This document shows, piece by piece, positions 56,712 to 64,000 of a DNA stretch of 64,000 bases. The stretch is from Bacillota bacterium (GTDB lineage Bacteria; Bacillota; Clostridia; Acetivibrionales; DSM-1351), in assembly GCA_023390335.1 (NCBI GenBank), contig JAEWCZ010000024.1, positions 124,001 to 188,000 of the forward strand. The letters are read 5' to 3'. Position 1 is the first letter of the stretch; each line of letters begins with the position of its first letter. Position numbers and translations under genes: made by a program. The notes under the pieces are model-generated. The model ran no database searches and was not told where the DNA came from. It saw only the letters and a list, made by a program, of their open reading frames with translations.

Positions 56712-56891
56712 GTTGATTTGATTGCTGTTAATGAATGATTATTCTGTTAAGCTTTTAATGCTAAATCTTACGGATTTGTGCGACAAGCTATAATTATTAT
56801 TAATAGCTACTGCAATGCTGAGTATAATCTTGTAGAACCTCTGTTTGAAGATTTTGCTTTAAATTGCAAAAGAGTTAAGATATAATATAGT

Positions 56892-56923
56892 TGCCGGACA
56901 GGAGTGCAAGTCCGCATCCGGCA
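56892..56923. repeat. GC-rich inverted repeat
   Basis: TGCCGGA and TCCGGCA enclose 18 bases with an inner GGA/TCC pair. It lies next to a TATAAT-like sequence at about 56880. The base composition differs from the AT-rich surroundings. It could be the end of a small RNA or a recombinase site. Confidence 0.4.
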
Positions 56924-56939
56924 GTTGTTGATTGGCTGC

Positions 56940-57425
56940 TTAAATATAGGCAGCTTTTTCTATTATGGTGAATCTGAAATTGCATCCGAGATATCCTGCT
57001 CTATCTGCTCCTGTTACGCCATCGTATTTAACTATAGCAATATGACCTTCATCAATTAATGGAGCGATTTTTGCTGCTAATACTTTGGAAAGATAGCCGA
57101 TACTTCCACAATACAGTTGATTCGAAAAAGCATTGATTCGTATTGCGTTTGAATCATATACGTTGTCAGGCTCTCTAATAAAGGTTAACAGTACATCAGT
57201 AGTGGCAAGAGATAACAGTTTCTTTAAAACTTGCTGATGGTTACTGTATGATGTTCCACGTACTTTGCTGTAATAGTACTTGATCCGACATCTTATTGTC
57301 ATCCAAGCAAGTTTGAGAGCAGTGCCAATGTTGTATACATATAAAATAGTTTTTCTTTTGATAATCCAAGCTTCCTTCATTACAGCTGATGCAATGCTAC
57401 GACGTTTATATTCCTTTGAACTCAA
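56940..57425 (-). CDS. HIRAN-domain protein
   Basis: 161 residues from TTG 57425 behind GGAGGTGTAACTA. Residues about 50-150 match a HIRAN domain: VRGTSYSNHQQVL, VLLTFIREPDNVYDSNAIRI and IGYLSKVLAAKIAPLIDEGH. HIRAN domains bind damaged or 3' DNA ends in Rad5/HLTF and occur alone in phage and mobile elements. It follows radC in one operon. Confidence 0.88.
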   Translation of the reverse strand: MSSKEYKRRSIASAVMKEAWIIKRKTILYVYNIGTALKLAWMTIRCRIKYYYSKVRGTSYSNHQQVLKKLLSLATTDVLLTFIREPDNVYDSNAIRINAFSNQLYCGSIGYLSKVLAAKIAPLIDEGHIAIVKYDGVTGADRAGYLGCNFRFTIIEKAAYI

Positions 57426-57443
57426 TAGTTACACCTCCATTCG

Positions 57444-58058
57444 TTAGATAATGCATTTTTCTTTTAGGCTTATAAATTTACCGTTGCCGATAATCACATG
57501 GTCAAGAACTTTTATACCAAGAACATTACCTGCATTGATAAGCCGTTGAGTTGTTTCTATATCTTCTCTACTTGGCTCGGGGTCTCCACTTGGATGATTA
57601 TGCACGCATAAAATGGAGTTACAGCTCAGCTTCACTGCTATTGAAAAGACTTCGCGTGGATGGACGATTGATGAGTTTAGGCTACCTTCTGAAATAGTTT
57701 TGATTTCTATTACAACATTTTTGGTGTTGAGTAAAATGATTCTGAATTGTTCTTTCCTTAAATATCGCATCTCAGACATTAAGAGAGTAGATACATCAGC
57801 AGCTGACTTTATAGTATAGCCATCCTTTATATCTTTCGTATAAAGCCTTCTGGCAAGCTCACAGCAAGCTTTTATTTGTCTTACACGTCTTGAGCCAATA
57901 CCCTTAATTTGTAAAAGCTCCTGCTCTGTTGAATCAATCAGCAAATATTGTATGGCTGGGAATGATTCAAGCAATCTTTCAGAAACACAATCACCTTCAC
58001 GCTCAGCAATTAGCTCGCCTAACAACTGGTAGTCACTTAAACTTTGATAGTTAGTCAT
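57444..58058 (-). CDS. radC: RadC-family JAB-domain protein
   Basis: 204 residues from ATG 58058 behind AAGGAGGATTTTCAA; longer starts lack a ribosome site. N-terminal helix-hairpin-helix (LLQIKGIGSRRVRQIKACC) and C-terminal JAMM metal motif with HNHPSGDPEPSREDIETT. Plasmid- and ICE-borne RadC paralogues are common, and their function in DNA metabolism is unsettled. Confidence 0.93.
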   Translation of the reverse strand: MTNYQSLSDYQLLGELIAEREGDCVSERLLESFPAIQYLLIDSTEQELLQIKGIGSRRVRQIKACCELARRLYTKDIKDGYTIKSAADVSTLLMSEMRYLRKEQFRIILLNTKNVVIEIKTISEGSLNSSIVHPREVFSIAVKLSCNSILCVHNHPSGDPEPSREDIETTQRLINAGNVLGIKVLDHVIIGNGKFISLKEKCII

Positions 58059-58071
58059 TTGAAAATCCTCC

Positions 58072-58269
58072 TTAGCAATTTGAATTGTAAATACATTCAG
58101 CTGTGCAAAAATCACACATGTACATATCGCTACACTCGGTTCCAAGCATCAGCCCATCTGATGAACAGCGGACACATATGCAGGAATTTATAAATGCAAG
58201 ACAGTCACTGCACAGCTTTTCTTGCTCTTTGTGGCTCAAGCCATGGACATATAGGCATTGAGAAATCAT
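58072..58269 (-). CDS. Small cysteine-rich protein
   Basis: 65 residues, first gene of the operon with radC and the HIRAN gene. The ribosome site AAAGGAGGTTCT is strong. Ten or so cysteines, arranged as CSDC, CICVRC and CDFC, suggest a small zinc-binding protein. No family recognised. Confidence 0.7.
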   Translation of the reverse strand: MISQCLYVHGLSHKEQEKLCSDCLAFINSCICVRCSSDGLMLGTECSDMYMCDFCTAECIYNSNC

Positions 58270-58308
58270 TAATAGAACCTCCTTTCTTTATGAAGATATC
58301 TATATAAA

Positions 58309-58344
58309 AAGAGCCAGATAAGCTATAGTGCCTATCTGACTCTT
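58309..58344 (-). terminator. Hairpin upstream of the radC operon
   Basis: AAGAGCCAGATA (58309-58320) and TATCTGACTCTT (58333-58344) pair with one mismatch. Read on the minus strand the stem is followed by TTTTTATA, which looks like an intrinsic terminator in the operon leader. Confidence 0.5.
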
Positions 58345-58827
58345 GAGTAGTTGAAAATGGAAGGGGTGGGGCTAAGAATATTGACTTGAACTCTCTATAC
58401 TCACCATAGGTACTCTCAGAAAGTGTTTCGAAATTGATTCTCTGTTAGGTCCACCTACAGGACACAAAGCTTAATAAAAGCTATTAAGAATGGTTTAACT
58501 AGGTACAGGCAGACGAAAATATACTATTTAACCAAAACGAGTAAAACGGCTGTAATTATGTTTTTATGTGTAAGTCTTAATTATTTATAATGTGTATGAT
58601 TCGGTTCGTATAAGGTATTGAGAAGGTTGGTGTAATCATAGGTTAATAGATATTAACTTAAAGGTATGTAATGAGGAGATTTAAAAGGTAATAGTACAGG
58701 TTTACTATAAATAAATATTTTTCACATTTATTTGTATCTTGTATGTGAATAAAGCAGCATCGCACAGGTATTAAGAGGTTGGGACAGCAGAGTTCCATAA
58801 ATCAACCTGAACGAGGAGGCTTTATCA
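58345..58827. other. Divergent control region of about 480 bases without a gene
   Basis: It lies between the radC operon and the regulator/primase genes. It contains a dyad TTCACAT (58721-58727) / ATGTGAA (58743-58749) that may be an operator for the nearby XRE protein. I see no reading frame and no iteron array. Confidence 0.45.
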
Positions 58828-59076
58828 ATGATTAATTACAGATTCCTTGAACAGAAGATGAAAGAGCAGCATATAACGTACAGAAGATTGAGTGAACTAC
58901 TTAACTTTAAGAGCCCAAATACAGTTTGGAAGTGGTTACATAGAAGAACTCAGATGAAGGCAATATACTTAGAGAGGCTTGCAGCGATATTTGATGTGCC
59001 GTTACAGAGCCTATTTATTTTTGACGAGCCAGCACCACAGACACCTTGCAACGGAGGTGAATGTGATGAGGTTTGA
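58828..59076 (+). CDS. XRE-family helix-turn-helix regulator
   Basis: 82 residues with a Cro/C1 type fold: MKEQHITYRRLSELLNFKSP, then NTVWKWLHRRTQMKAIYLER and LAAIFDVPLQSLF. The start has GAGGAGGCTTTATCA. Its stop overlaps the start of the primase-like gene by 11 bases. It probably controls the replication or maintenance genes of the element. Confidence 0.88.
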   Translation: MINYRFLEQKMKEQHITYRRLSELLNFKSPNTVWKWLHRRTQMKAIYLERLAAIFDVPLQSLFIFDEPAPQTPCNGGECDEV

Positions 59077-61120
59077 AGTCATGATAAATAATGCCACTAT
59101 GAAGTCGAAGGAACAGTGCCTCAAATTTACAGGTGCAATCAAGAATAACAAGTCGAAAAGATTCAAGTCATCTGTTAGGCGTGTAAATGAAACTGAATTG
59201 GCTGATATTATACGTAAAGGCCATACAATAATTCCAGCAATTCTTGACGGAAATCAGCCGATAATAGGTAAGTACTTTAAGCATCAGCAGTTATTCGGAT
59301 TGGACTTTGATAATAAGAGTCCGTTTAACGATTCTGAGAAGGCTGATGATATTTACTTCATGACATATGATAGAATCATGGCTATATGTAATCAGTACCA
59401 CATATGCCCTGTAGTTGTATATGAAACATTCTCAAGTAAACCTGAATGGAAGAAGTATAGAGCACTATTTGTAACTGAGACACCAATATACAATAAAGAA
59501 ATCAGAAGAAGCTTTATTAAGTCACTCCTAAAGCTATTTGCTGTTAATGGTTCAATTACTGCTGACACCAAGTGCGTAGATGAAGGAAGAATATTCTATG
59601 CAGGTCATACTATAGTTACAGTAAATAAAGATGTTCCGGTGAGTTCTGATGCAGTTATAAAGGCTGCTGAAGATATTAAAGTACATGAGCTTACTAAAAA
59701 GCCAGAAAGCAGTAAAAAGGATAACTGTAACACAGCTGCCAGTAACGAAATGATTGAAGCTATAATGAATAGAGATATCGAGAGCTATACTGACATATTA
59801 AGTAATGCTGTTACTAAGGCTGCAAATGCAGACATGGACGGGGATGGAGCTGTTTCAACAAAAGACGGGACAATAATCTGTAAGTATTTACTTAAGGATT
59901 ATTGTCCGGAGATTGTTTGGGAACCTTCTAATGCTACAGTATCAAGCTTTTGCGGTGATGTATTTGAGCTCACCTCATGTCTTCCGTTGGATATAATGCT
60001 TGGACTTCCATATGGAAAGAGCTTTTCATGTGTTTTACCGCAACATGAAGATGAGTCGCCATCTGCTACCATTAATCAGTTGGATGACGGAAGATTTGTC
60101 TACAATTGCTGGGGATGTATGAGAGAGGGGCAATACCTTGATGTACTTGATGTGTTTTCAGTACTTATGAATGCTGAGGTTGGTGAGACAATAAAGTTTA
60201 TATTAGCAGCTATTGGACTTCGAATAGAAACAGAGTGGCAGAAAGAACAGAGAGAAATGATTGATATAAACATTAGTTATATTAAGTCAGATTATTTCAA
60301 AAGACGTTTTAATGTATTGTCTAAAGAGTTGATTAATGCTAAAGCCTTTGGTCAGATTATCTTTTTCTTAAATTATGCAAGAGATCATTTGACACCTACG
60401 AGTTTGACAAGGGATAATAGGCCTACCTTCTTTTTATCAATCAGAAAAGCTTCACAACTAATGAGAGTTGGAGGTTACTGTGGAACAAGTAAAGATTCTA
60501 TTAATAAGAAAAATTTCATGATATGTATGCTTGGGTTCTTTGACAAGCTAACAATTCAGGAAATTCCCGATGATATTTTACATAGAGCTGTATCTGTGGC
60601 ACAAAAGAATGCGATAAACAATAACACCAGATATAGTTATAGACAGGACTTTTTTCATATTCCTTCATATACAGCAAAGATGTTCATTGATGCAGAGGAA
60701 TTTATTGTAATGAACCGAAAGAATGGTGTGCGTAGAAAATGGCAGTCAAGAGAGCAAGTATTAAGAGCATATGGAAAGGATGCTGCAGATAGGTTGTATA
60801 CTCAAGATACTCATAAAGAACATACAAGGAAGTCTGTTAAGTTTTACAGTAGATATGAAGAAGCTACCACGGAATTATTAGCATCAAATGGATTTGCATC
60901 AGAGATAGAGATACTGAATCAAATAAGAGGTTATAGCACAGAGGAAAAGAAAAAACTGAGTGGCCAATGCCTACCTCAGTTAATGATGGAAAATGGATAT
61001 CAGAGAATAAGAGTAAACAAAGAAAATAGAGCACGCTATAGTATACCTGATAAATACAAGAGTGGAAGTTACATATTAGTGAGCAATAATGACAGCGGCT
61101 CAGTACAGGTGGCAATATAG
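59066..61120 (+). CDS. Primase-like protein with a dockerin-like calcium repeat
   Basis: 684 residues from ATG 59066, behind CGGAGGTGAATGTG; a longer frame from 58979 lacks a ribosome site. Residues about 1-200 resemble the primase-polymerase domain of mobile-element replication proteins (LFGLDFDNKSPFND, VVVYETFSSKPEWKKYRALF). Residues 256-276 read DMDGDGAVSTKDGTIICKYL, a good match to one type I dockerin F-hand repeat. Residues about 320-390 are CHC2-like: CVLPQHEDESPSATI and YNCWGC. The C-terminus has no recognised helicase. It is the replication-type gene of the element, possibly incomplete. Confidence 0.75.
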   Translation: MRFEVMINNATMKSKEQCLKFTGAIKNNKSKRFKSSVRRVNETELADIIRKGHTIIPAILDGNQPIIGKYFKHQQLFGLDFDNKSPFNDSEKADDIYFMTYDRIMAICNQYHICPVVVYETFSSKPEWKKYRALFVTETPIYNKEIRRSFIKSLLKLFAVNGSITADTKCVDEGRIFYAGHTIVTVNKDVPVSSDAVIKAAEDIKVHELTKKPESSKKDNCNTAASNEMIEAIMNRDIESYTDILSNAVTKAANADMDGDGAVSTKDGTIICKYLLKDYCPEIVWEPSNATVSSFCGDVFELTSCLPLDIMLGLPYGKSFSCVLPQHEDESPSATINQLDDGRFVYNCWGCMREGQYLDVLDVFSVLMNAEVGETIKFILAAIGLRIETEWQKEQREMIDINISYIKSDYFKRRFNVLSKELINAKAFGQIIFFLNYARDHLTPTSLTRDNRPTFFLSIRKASQLMRVGGYCGTSKDSINKKNFMICMLGFFDKLTIQEIPDDILHRAVSVAQKNAINNNTRYSYRQDFFHIPSYTAKMFIDAEEFIVMNRKNGVRRKWQSREQVLRAYGKDAADRLYTQDTHKEHTRKSVKFYSRYEEATTELLASNGFASEIEILNQIRGYSTEEKKKLSGQCLPQLMMENGYQRIRVNKENRARYSIPDKYKSGSYILVSNNDSGSVQVAI

Positions 61121-61316
61121 GTATTACGGAAAGAACTGTGGTTATGTTGATCCATGGTTCTTTTTTCATAACATTGTAATACCGGCTTCAAATAGTGTTG
61201 TGATATTTATTGGTATTTATCTTAAAGGTTTTTCGCAAATATGCGAAAAAGGTATTGTCAACATAATATATCTGAGCAGTTATACAAGAGTCTACTTTAT
61301 GTTCGCCAATTCTTAG
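61089..61316 (+). CDS. Possible small ORF over the first hairpin (doubtful)
   Basis: 75 residues beginning MTAAQYRWQYRYYGK and containing KGFSQICEKGIVN, which matches the tail of the micro-ORF at 61499, then SSYTRVYFMFANS, which matches the micro-ORF at 61446. The start overlaps the primase end in another frame and no ribosome site is clear. It may be a fusion of decayed fragments. Confidence 0.3.
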   Translation: MTAAQYRWQYRYYGKNCGYVDPWFFFHNIVIPASNSVVIFIGIYLKGFSQICEKGIVNIIYLSSYTRVYFMFANS

Positions 61317-61590
61317 AAGCGTATATGCAGGAACATTAAATGATTACTAACTCTTTCTAAAATTCAGGAAGACATATAACAAAGGTTTTTTCCAATTCCG
61401 GAAAAAAGGTATTGTCTACGTTTGTGATGCTTTAACTTAATATATATGAGTGGTTATACAAGAAGCTACTTTAATTGCGACAATTCTTAGGAGCGTATAT
61501 GCAGAAACTTATAAATGATTATGAGCTGTTTCTAAAATTCTGTAAGACATATAGTAAAGGCAAAGGTTTTCGCCAATTTTGGCGAAAAGG
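61224..61590. repeat. Three-copy hairpin repeat with changing arms
   Basis: Each copy reads AAAGG, hairpin, then GGTAT. The arms are TTTTTCGCA/TGCGAAAAA (61229-61250), TTTTTTCC/GGAAAAAA (61386-61407) and TTTTCGCCAA/TTGGCGAAAA (61567-61588). Copies are 157 and 181 bases apart. The flanks also repeat (TTATACAAGA and GCGTATATGCAG). The arm sequence differs in each copy but pairing is kept. Confidence 0.75.
61446..61490 (+). CDS. 14-residue micro-ORF
   Basis: Encodes MSGYTRSYFNCDNS. Its stop overlaps the ribosome site (TTAGGAG) of the next micro-ORF. A related copy without ATG (SSYTRVYFMFANS) lies at about 61273-61316. It may be a leader peptide. Confidence 0.3.
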   Translation: MSGYTRSYFNCDNS

Positions 61591-61600
61591 TATGAAATAA
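61499..61600 (+). CDS. 33-residue basic micro-protein
   Basis: From ATG 61499 with AGGAG five bases upstream: MQKLINDYELFLKFCKTY followed by SKGKGFRQFWRKGMK. The last third is encoded by the third hairpin. An upstream homologue starting at about 61324 is broken by one stop and one frameshift (DY, stop, LFLKFRKTYNKGFFQF). No family recognised. Confidence 0.45.
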   Translation: MQKLINDYELFLKFCKTYSKGKGFRQFWRKGMK

Positions 61601-61669
61601 GAGTTTACTATTGGAAGCGGTATTATTTGTTGTTAAAATAAGGACAGTGACAAATATAGAAAGATTCAT

Positions 61670-61804
61670 ATGTGGATGGTTGAAAGTGAGCTTATCAAGG
61701 CCTTGGGAAGAGCAAGGCCAATAGACAATCCCTGTCAGATTAGAATCTATTCCAATTATCCACCTTCAGGAATAGATATTACTCCATTAAATAATGTTAA
61801 ATAA
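61670..61804 (+). pseudogene. C-terminal remnant of a primase/helicase protein
   Basis: 44 residues (MWMVESELIKALGRARPIDN, then PCQIRIYSNYPPSGIDI). The ELIxALGRAR...YSNxP pattern is like the C-terminus of large mobile-element primase-helicases. No ribosome site and no upstream domain in frame. It is probably the severed tail of such a protein, perhaps once joined to the gene at 59066. Confidence 0.45.
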
Positions 61805-61885
61805 TTCATTGGTTATGTTAAATACCCTATGTGGATACGTAATATATCTATGAAACCAAATAAATATTTCATGGAGGATTAAAAC

Positions 61886-62038
61886 ATGTATACAAAAAAT
61901 CTAAAAGAAGAGCTTACACTGGAAGAACTGAGATTACTAAAGAAGGCAATATCATATACTGTTTACAATAATACTGACTTAGATGAAAATACAATAAAAC
62001 GATTGAAAATACTATATGACAAGGTGATATACGAGTAA
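61886..62038 (+). CDS. Small charged protein, 50 residues
   Basis: Begins MYTKNLKEELTLEELRLLKK with ATGGAGGATTAAAAC upstream, a strong ribosome site. All helical and charged. Function unknown; it could be a small regulator of the element. Confidence 0.6.
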   Translation: MYTKNLKEELTLEELRLLKKAISYTVYNNTDLDENTIKRLKILYDKVIYE

Positions 62039-62045
62039 TAATACA

Positions 62046-62083
62046 AAAGGCTGTAGATATCAGAAATGATAACTACAGCCTTT
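62046..62083. terminator. Hairpin after the 50-residue gene
   Basis: AAAGGCTGTAG (62046-62056) pairs exactly with CTACAGCCTTT (62073-62083). The T tract is better on the minus strand, so its + strand strength is uncertain. Confidence 0.5.
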
Positions 62084-62216
62084 AAAAGAGTGTGTCTTAA
62101 GTTCTATTTAAATGAAAATTAGAGCATCAGGATTAATTCCAGTTTGACCATGTTAGGAATTATTGATATTATTGATATTATTCAGACTGTAAAATAATGT
62201 TACTATTGGTGAAGAT

Positions 62217-62624
62217 ATGAGAAGAGAATTCATTATTGATGGTAGTAATTTTAACGATTTAGAAGGCTTTTATTGCGAAATTGATAGGCTACTTACTAAA
62301 GATTTAACATGGAAAACTGGTCACAATTTAGATGCATTTAATGACTTGCTTAGAGGTGGCTTTGGTGTTCATGAATATGGTGAACCTATATTATTGAGAT
62401 GGATAAATTTTGAGAAAAGCAAGCAATGTCTTGGATACGATGCTACAGTACAATACTATGAGAGGATGATTAAAACATGCCATCCTACTAATACTCATCA
62501 TGTTAATCATCTATTAGAAGATGCAAAAAAACATTCTGGTGATACTGTTTTAGATTTGATTATTAAAATAGCTCTCAATACGGATAACTCAGGACATGAT
62601 TGTAAGTTGGAGATTGAAGTTTAA
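62217..62624 (+). CDS. Barstar-family immunity protein
   Basis: 135 residues. The barstar core is visible: REFIIDGSNFNDLEGFYCEI, HNLDAFNDLLRGGFG and PILLRWINFEKSKQCLG, with the conserved Asp-Gly and Leu-Asp-Ala-Phe-Asn-Asp segments. Barstar proteins bind and block barnase-type ribonucleases. No barnase toxin gene is in view, so it is an orphan immunity gene. A C-terminal extension of about 50 residues exceeds classical barstar (90 residues). Start behind GGTGAAGAT. Confidence 0.88.
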   Translation: MRREFIIDGSNFNDLEGFYCEIDRLLTKDLTWKTGHNLDAFNDLLRGGFGVHEYGEPILLRWINFEKSKQCLGYDATVQYYERMIKTCHPTNTHHVNHLLEDAKKHSGDTVLDLIIKIALNTDNSGHDCKLEIEV

Positions 62625-62692
62625 CTAAGGACAATTGGAAGGATAAACTACATGCAACTCGTATTAATAGTGGCTAAGGGGTGAAAAACGTT

Positions 62693-63097
62693 TTGGATAT
62701 TGAAAGGCTTCTAAAAAAAAGACATTTAAATGTTCAAGAACAGAATGCATTAACTGAACTCAGAATATTTTCAGAAGCATCGTATTGGCGGAGAAACGGA
62801 TTACCTAAAGCCTTGATAAAGGTATTTAAAGAAAAAGGTATTATCGACGAAAAGTACATAATCGTTAAATATGAGCAAAACTTTCCAGGGTGTTCAACCG
62901 ATGTTATTACTGAGAATGAAAGGTTTATCAAATTTGAAATGGATTTATCAGAAAATAGGGATGAGTTAATAGAATTATACCTGTGGGATGACATTACATG
63001 TACAGTCGAAATAGAAAACTCAAAAAGAGGTAAGGGAGCATCATGGGGATACCTCGCTTTGAAAGTACTCAATACACTTAATGGTGAATTGGTATAG
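62693..63097 (+). CDS. Small protein of an immunity cluster, unknown family
   Basis: 134 residues from TTG 62693, which is better spaced from AAGGGGTG than the GTG at 62681 (the longer form has 138 residues). Contains IVKYEQNFPGCSTDVITE and LWDDITCTVEIENSKRG. Looks like a soluble alpha/beta protein of the size of polymorphic-toxin immunity proteins. Function inferred from neighbours only. Confidence 0.65.
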   Translation: MDIERLLKKRHLNVQEQNALTELRIFSEASYWRRNGLPKALIKVFKEKGIIDEKYIIVKYEQNFPGCSTDVITENERFIKFEMDLSENRDELIELYLWDDITCTVEIENSKRGKGASWGYLALKVLNTLNGELV

Positions 63098-63144
63098 AAT
63101 AACTAACTCAAGAGAACAAACCTGTACTTTTTGGAGGCAATACT

Positions 63145-63576
63145 ATGAATGATGATGAATTGTTAAAATACTATTATGAAGAACTTATAATGTCACTAAT
63201 CACAATGTCACTGCCTGCTGAAAAGCAGAAAGAGATGGTTGGCATAGGGTGTTTTGGAGATGAAATATTAGAGGAGTTTGATAATTTTTATTGTACGAGA
63301 AGGCAGGCATATATTAACTGTGAGGTTTTTGATGAAAGACAGTTACAAATACTTGATGAGTTTAATAGATATTTAGATAAATTTAATGGTCATAACACAG
63401 ATTTTTATTGGGATTTTGAAGAATTAAAGAATAATCCTCTTTGGGAAGAATTACGGGAAGAATCTAAAAAGATAATAAAGAATATATATGGTAAAAGATA
63501 TAGAATTGAATTACAGAGAACGTATAGAAATGGAATAGAATATACAAAAAGAAAACTTATAGAAGTAAGTGATTAA
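63145..63576 (+). CDS. Small acidic protein of an immunity cluster, unknown family
   Basis: 143 residues, mostly helical and acidic (DDELLKYYYEELIMSLITMS, FDERQLQILDEFNRYLDKF), with a basic end. The start has TTTTGGAGGCAATACT. The size and company suggest an immunity protein against a secreted toxin. No toxin is adjacent. Confidence 0.65.
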   Translation: MNDDELLKYYYEELIMSLITMSLPAEKQKEMVGIGCFGDEILEEFDNFYCTRRQAYINCEVFDERQLQILDEFNRYLDKFNGHNTDFYWDFEELKNNPLWEELREESKKIIKNIYGKRYRIELQRTYRNGIEYTKRKLIEVSD

Positions 63577-63599
63577 CAGCTAAGCAATAAAAAAACTGA

Positions 63600-63849
63600 A
63601 GAGCCACCATTGCATATGATTTTGGTGAAGGAGTACAATAGAATTATTTATAGGCATTGAAATGGTATACAAAAGCTTCTGAATAAGGCAAATACAGGCT
63701 CAGTACGATATTTACTGTATGTACCATAATGGAGAAGGTACTCATAAAAAGGAGTTTTTTGGTATATTGAAGCAGCTCGTCAAGGGTATAATGATTCAAA
63801 AAAGAGGTTGAACGAGCTAAGAAAGGAACATGATTTGAGTGCTTTATAA
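63600..63849 (+). pseudogene. Decayed Sel1-repeat protein
   Basis: Fragments of Sel1-like repeats are readable: AYDFGEGVQ, stop, NYL, stop, ALKWYTKASE, stop, then after a one-base shift AQYDIYCMYHNGEGTHKK, and finally EAARQGYNDSKKRLNELRK ending at 63849. Stops and shifts show it is dead. Sel1-repeat genes are frequent in toxin-immunity loci. Confidence 0.6.
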
Positions 63850-63918
63850 AGTTGAATGAAAGTAGTGCACAGCAATACCGCATTCCCGAAGGGAGGGTAT
63901 CTCTCTATAATTGATTTG

Positions 63919-63944
63919 GCATACAGCAAATAATACAGCAATTG
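63919..63944. repeat. Possible right att-like repeat
   Basis: GCATACAGCAAATAATACAG then CAATTG. Compared with the middle repeat, 22 of 26 aligned positions match with one two-base gap, including all of TACAGCAATTG. It may be the right end of the second element. AT-rich DNA makes chance similarity possible. Confidence 0.45.
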
Positions 63945-64000
63945 GTTATTAGTAACTTGACATCTTGTTAAAAAATTCTTCATATAGTAGATATAAAAGC

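Noticed and set aside
61224..61590. CRISPR array
   Set aside because: Only three hairpin repeats, spaced 157 and 181 bases apart, with similar sequence between them as well; there are no short unique spacers and no cas genes.

Overview
The window looks like the chromosome of an anaerobic, endospore-forming, low-GC Firmicute close to the cellulolytic clostridia (Ruminiclostridium / Clostridium cluster III). The evidence is AT-rich DNA with strong GGAGG ribosome sites, a GerA-type spore-germination operon, the sporulation sigma factor SigH, DUF3343 and DUF6062 proteins, and a dockerin-like calcium-binding repeat inside a mobile-element gene. The species assignment is an inference.

Bases 1-12,804 form a sugar or polyol utilisation block. 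It holds a YesM-type sensor kinase (cut by the left edge), an extracellular sugar-binding lipoprotein that probably feeds the kinase, a complete ribose/xylose-type ABC importer, a LacI repressor, an FGGY kinase, a GatD-like polyol-phosphate dehydrogenase, a GatZ/KbaZ-like protein, an aldo/keto reductase and a FucU/RbsD mutarotase. Three AAACGTTT-centred palindromes and one 22-bp-spaced direct repeat suggest LacI repression combined with activation by an AraC-type response regulator. Bases 12,841-13,046 hold a dead small drug-transporter fragment. Bases 13,300-25,191 encode one giant hybrid peptide/polyketide synthetase with order A-T-KS-(dead AT)-ACP-C-A-T-C-A-T-(degenerate C). An iron alcohol dehydrogenase with a MerR-type promoter follows.

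Bases 26,700-47,730 are mostly core genome: ger operon, MFS transporter, secreted protein, metY and metA, an 8-oxoguanine glycosylase, two candidate structured RNAs (35,679-35,802 and about 38,151-38,450), cysE-cysS, an NlpC/P60 protein, exoA, mrnC, rlmB, sigH, and tRNA-Gly and tRNA-Thr. A dense cluster of DnaA boxes lies between exoA and mrnC, far from any dnaA gene in view.

Bases 47,730-64,000 are an accessory island inserted just after tRNA-Thr. Three related att-like repeats (47,760, 51,213 and 63,919) suggest two elements in tandem. The first carries a large AlbA_2/HATPase protein. The second carries a Rossmann-fold/methyltransferase-like protein with a double-DUF262 protein (a possible defence pair), a frameshifted tyrosine integrase, a HIRAN-RadC-Cys-rich operon, an XRE regulator with a primase-like protein, tandem micro-ORFs with covarying hairpins, and an orphan immunity cluster beginning with a barstar-like gene and ending in a decayed Sel1-repeat gene. 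The element is partly degraded and shows no relaxase or conjugation genes here.
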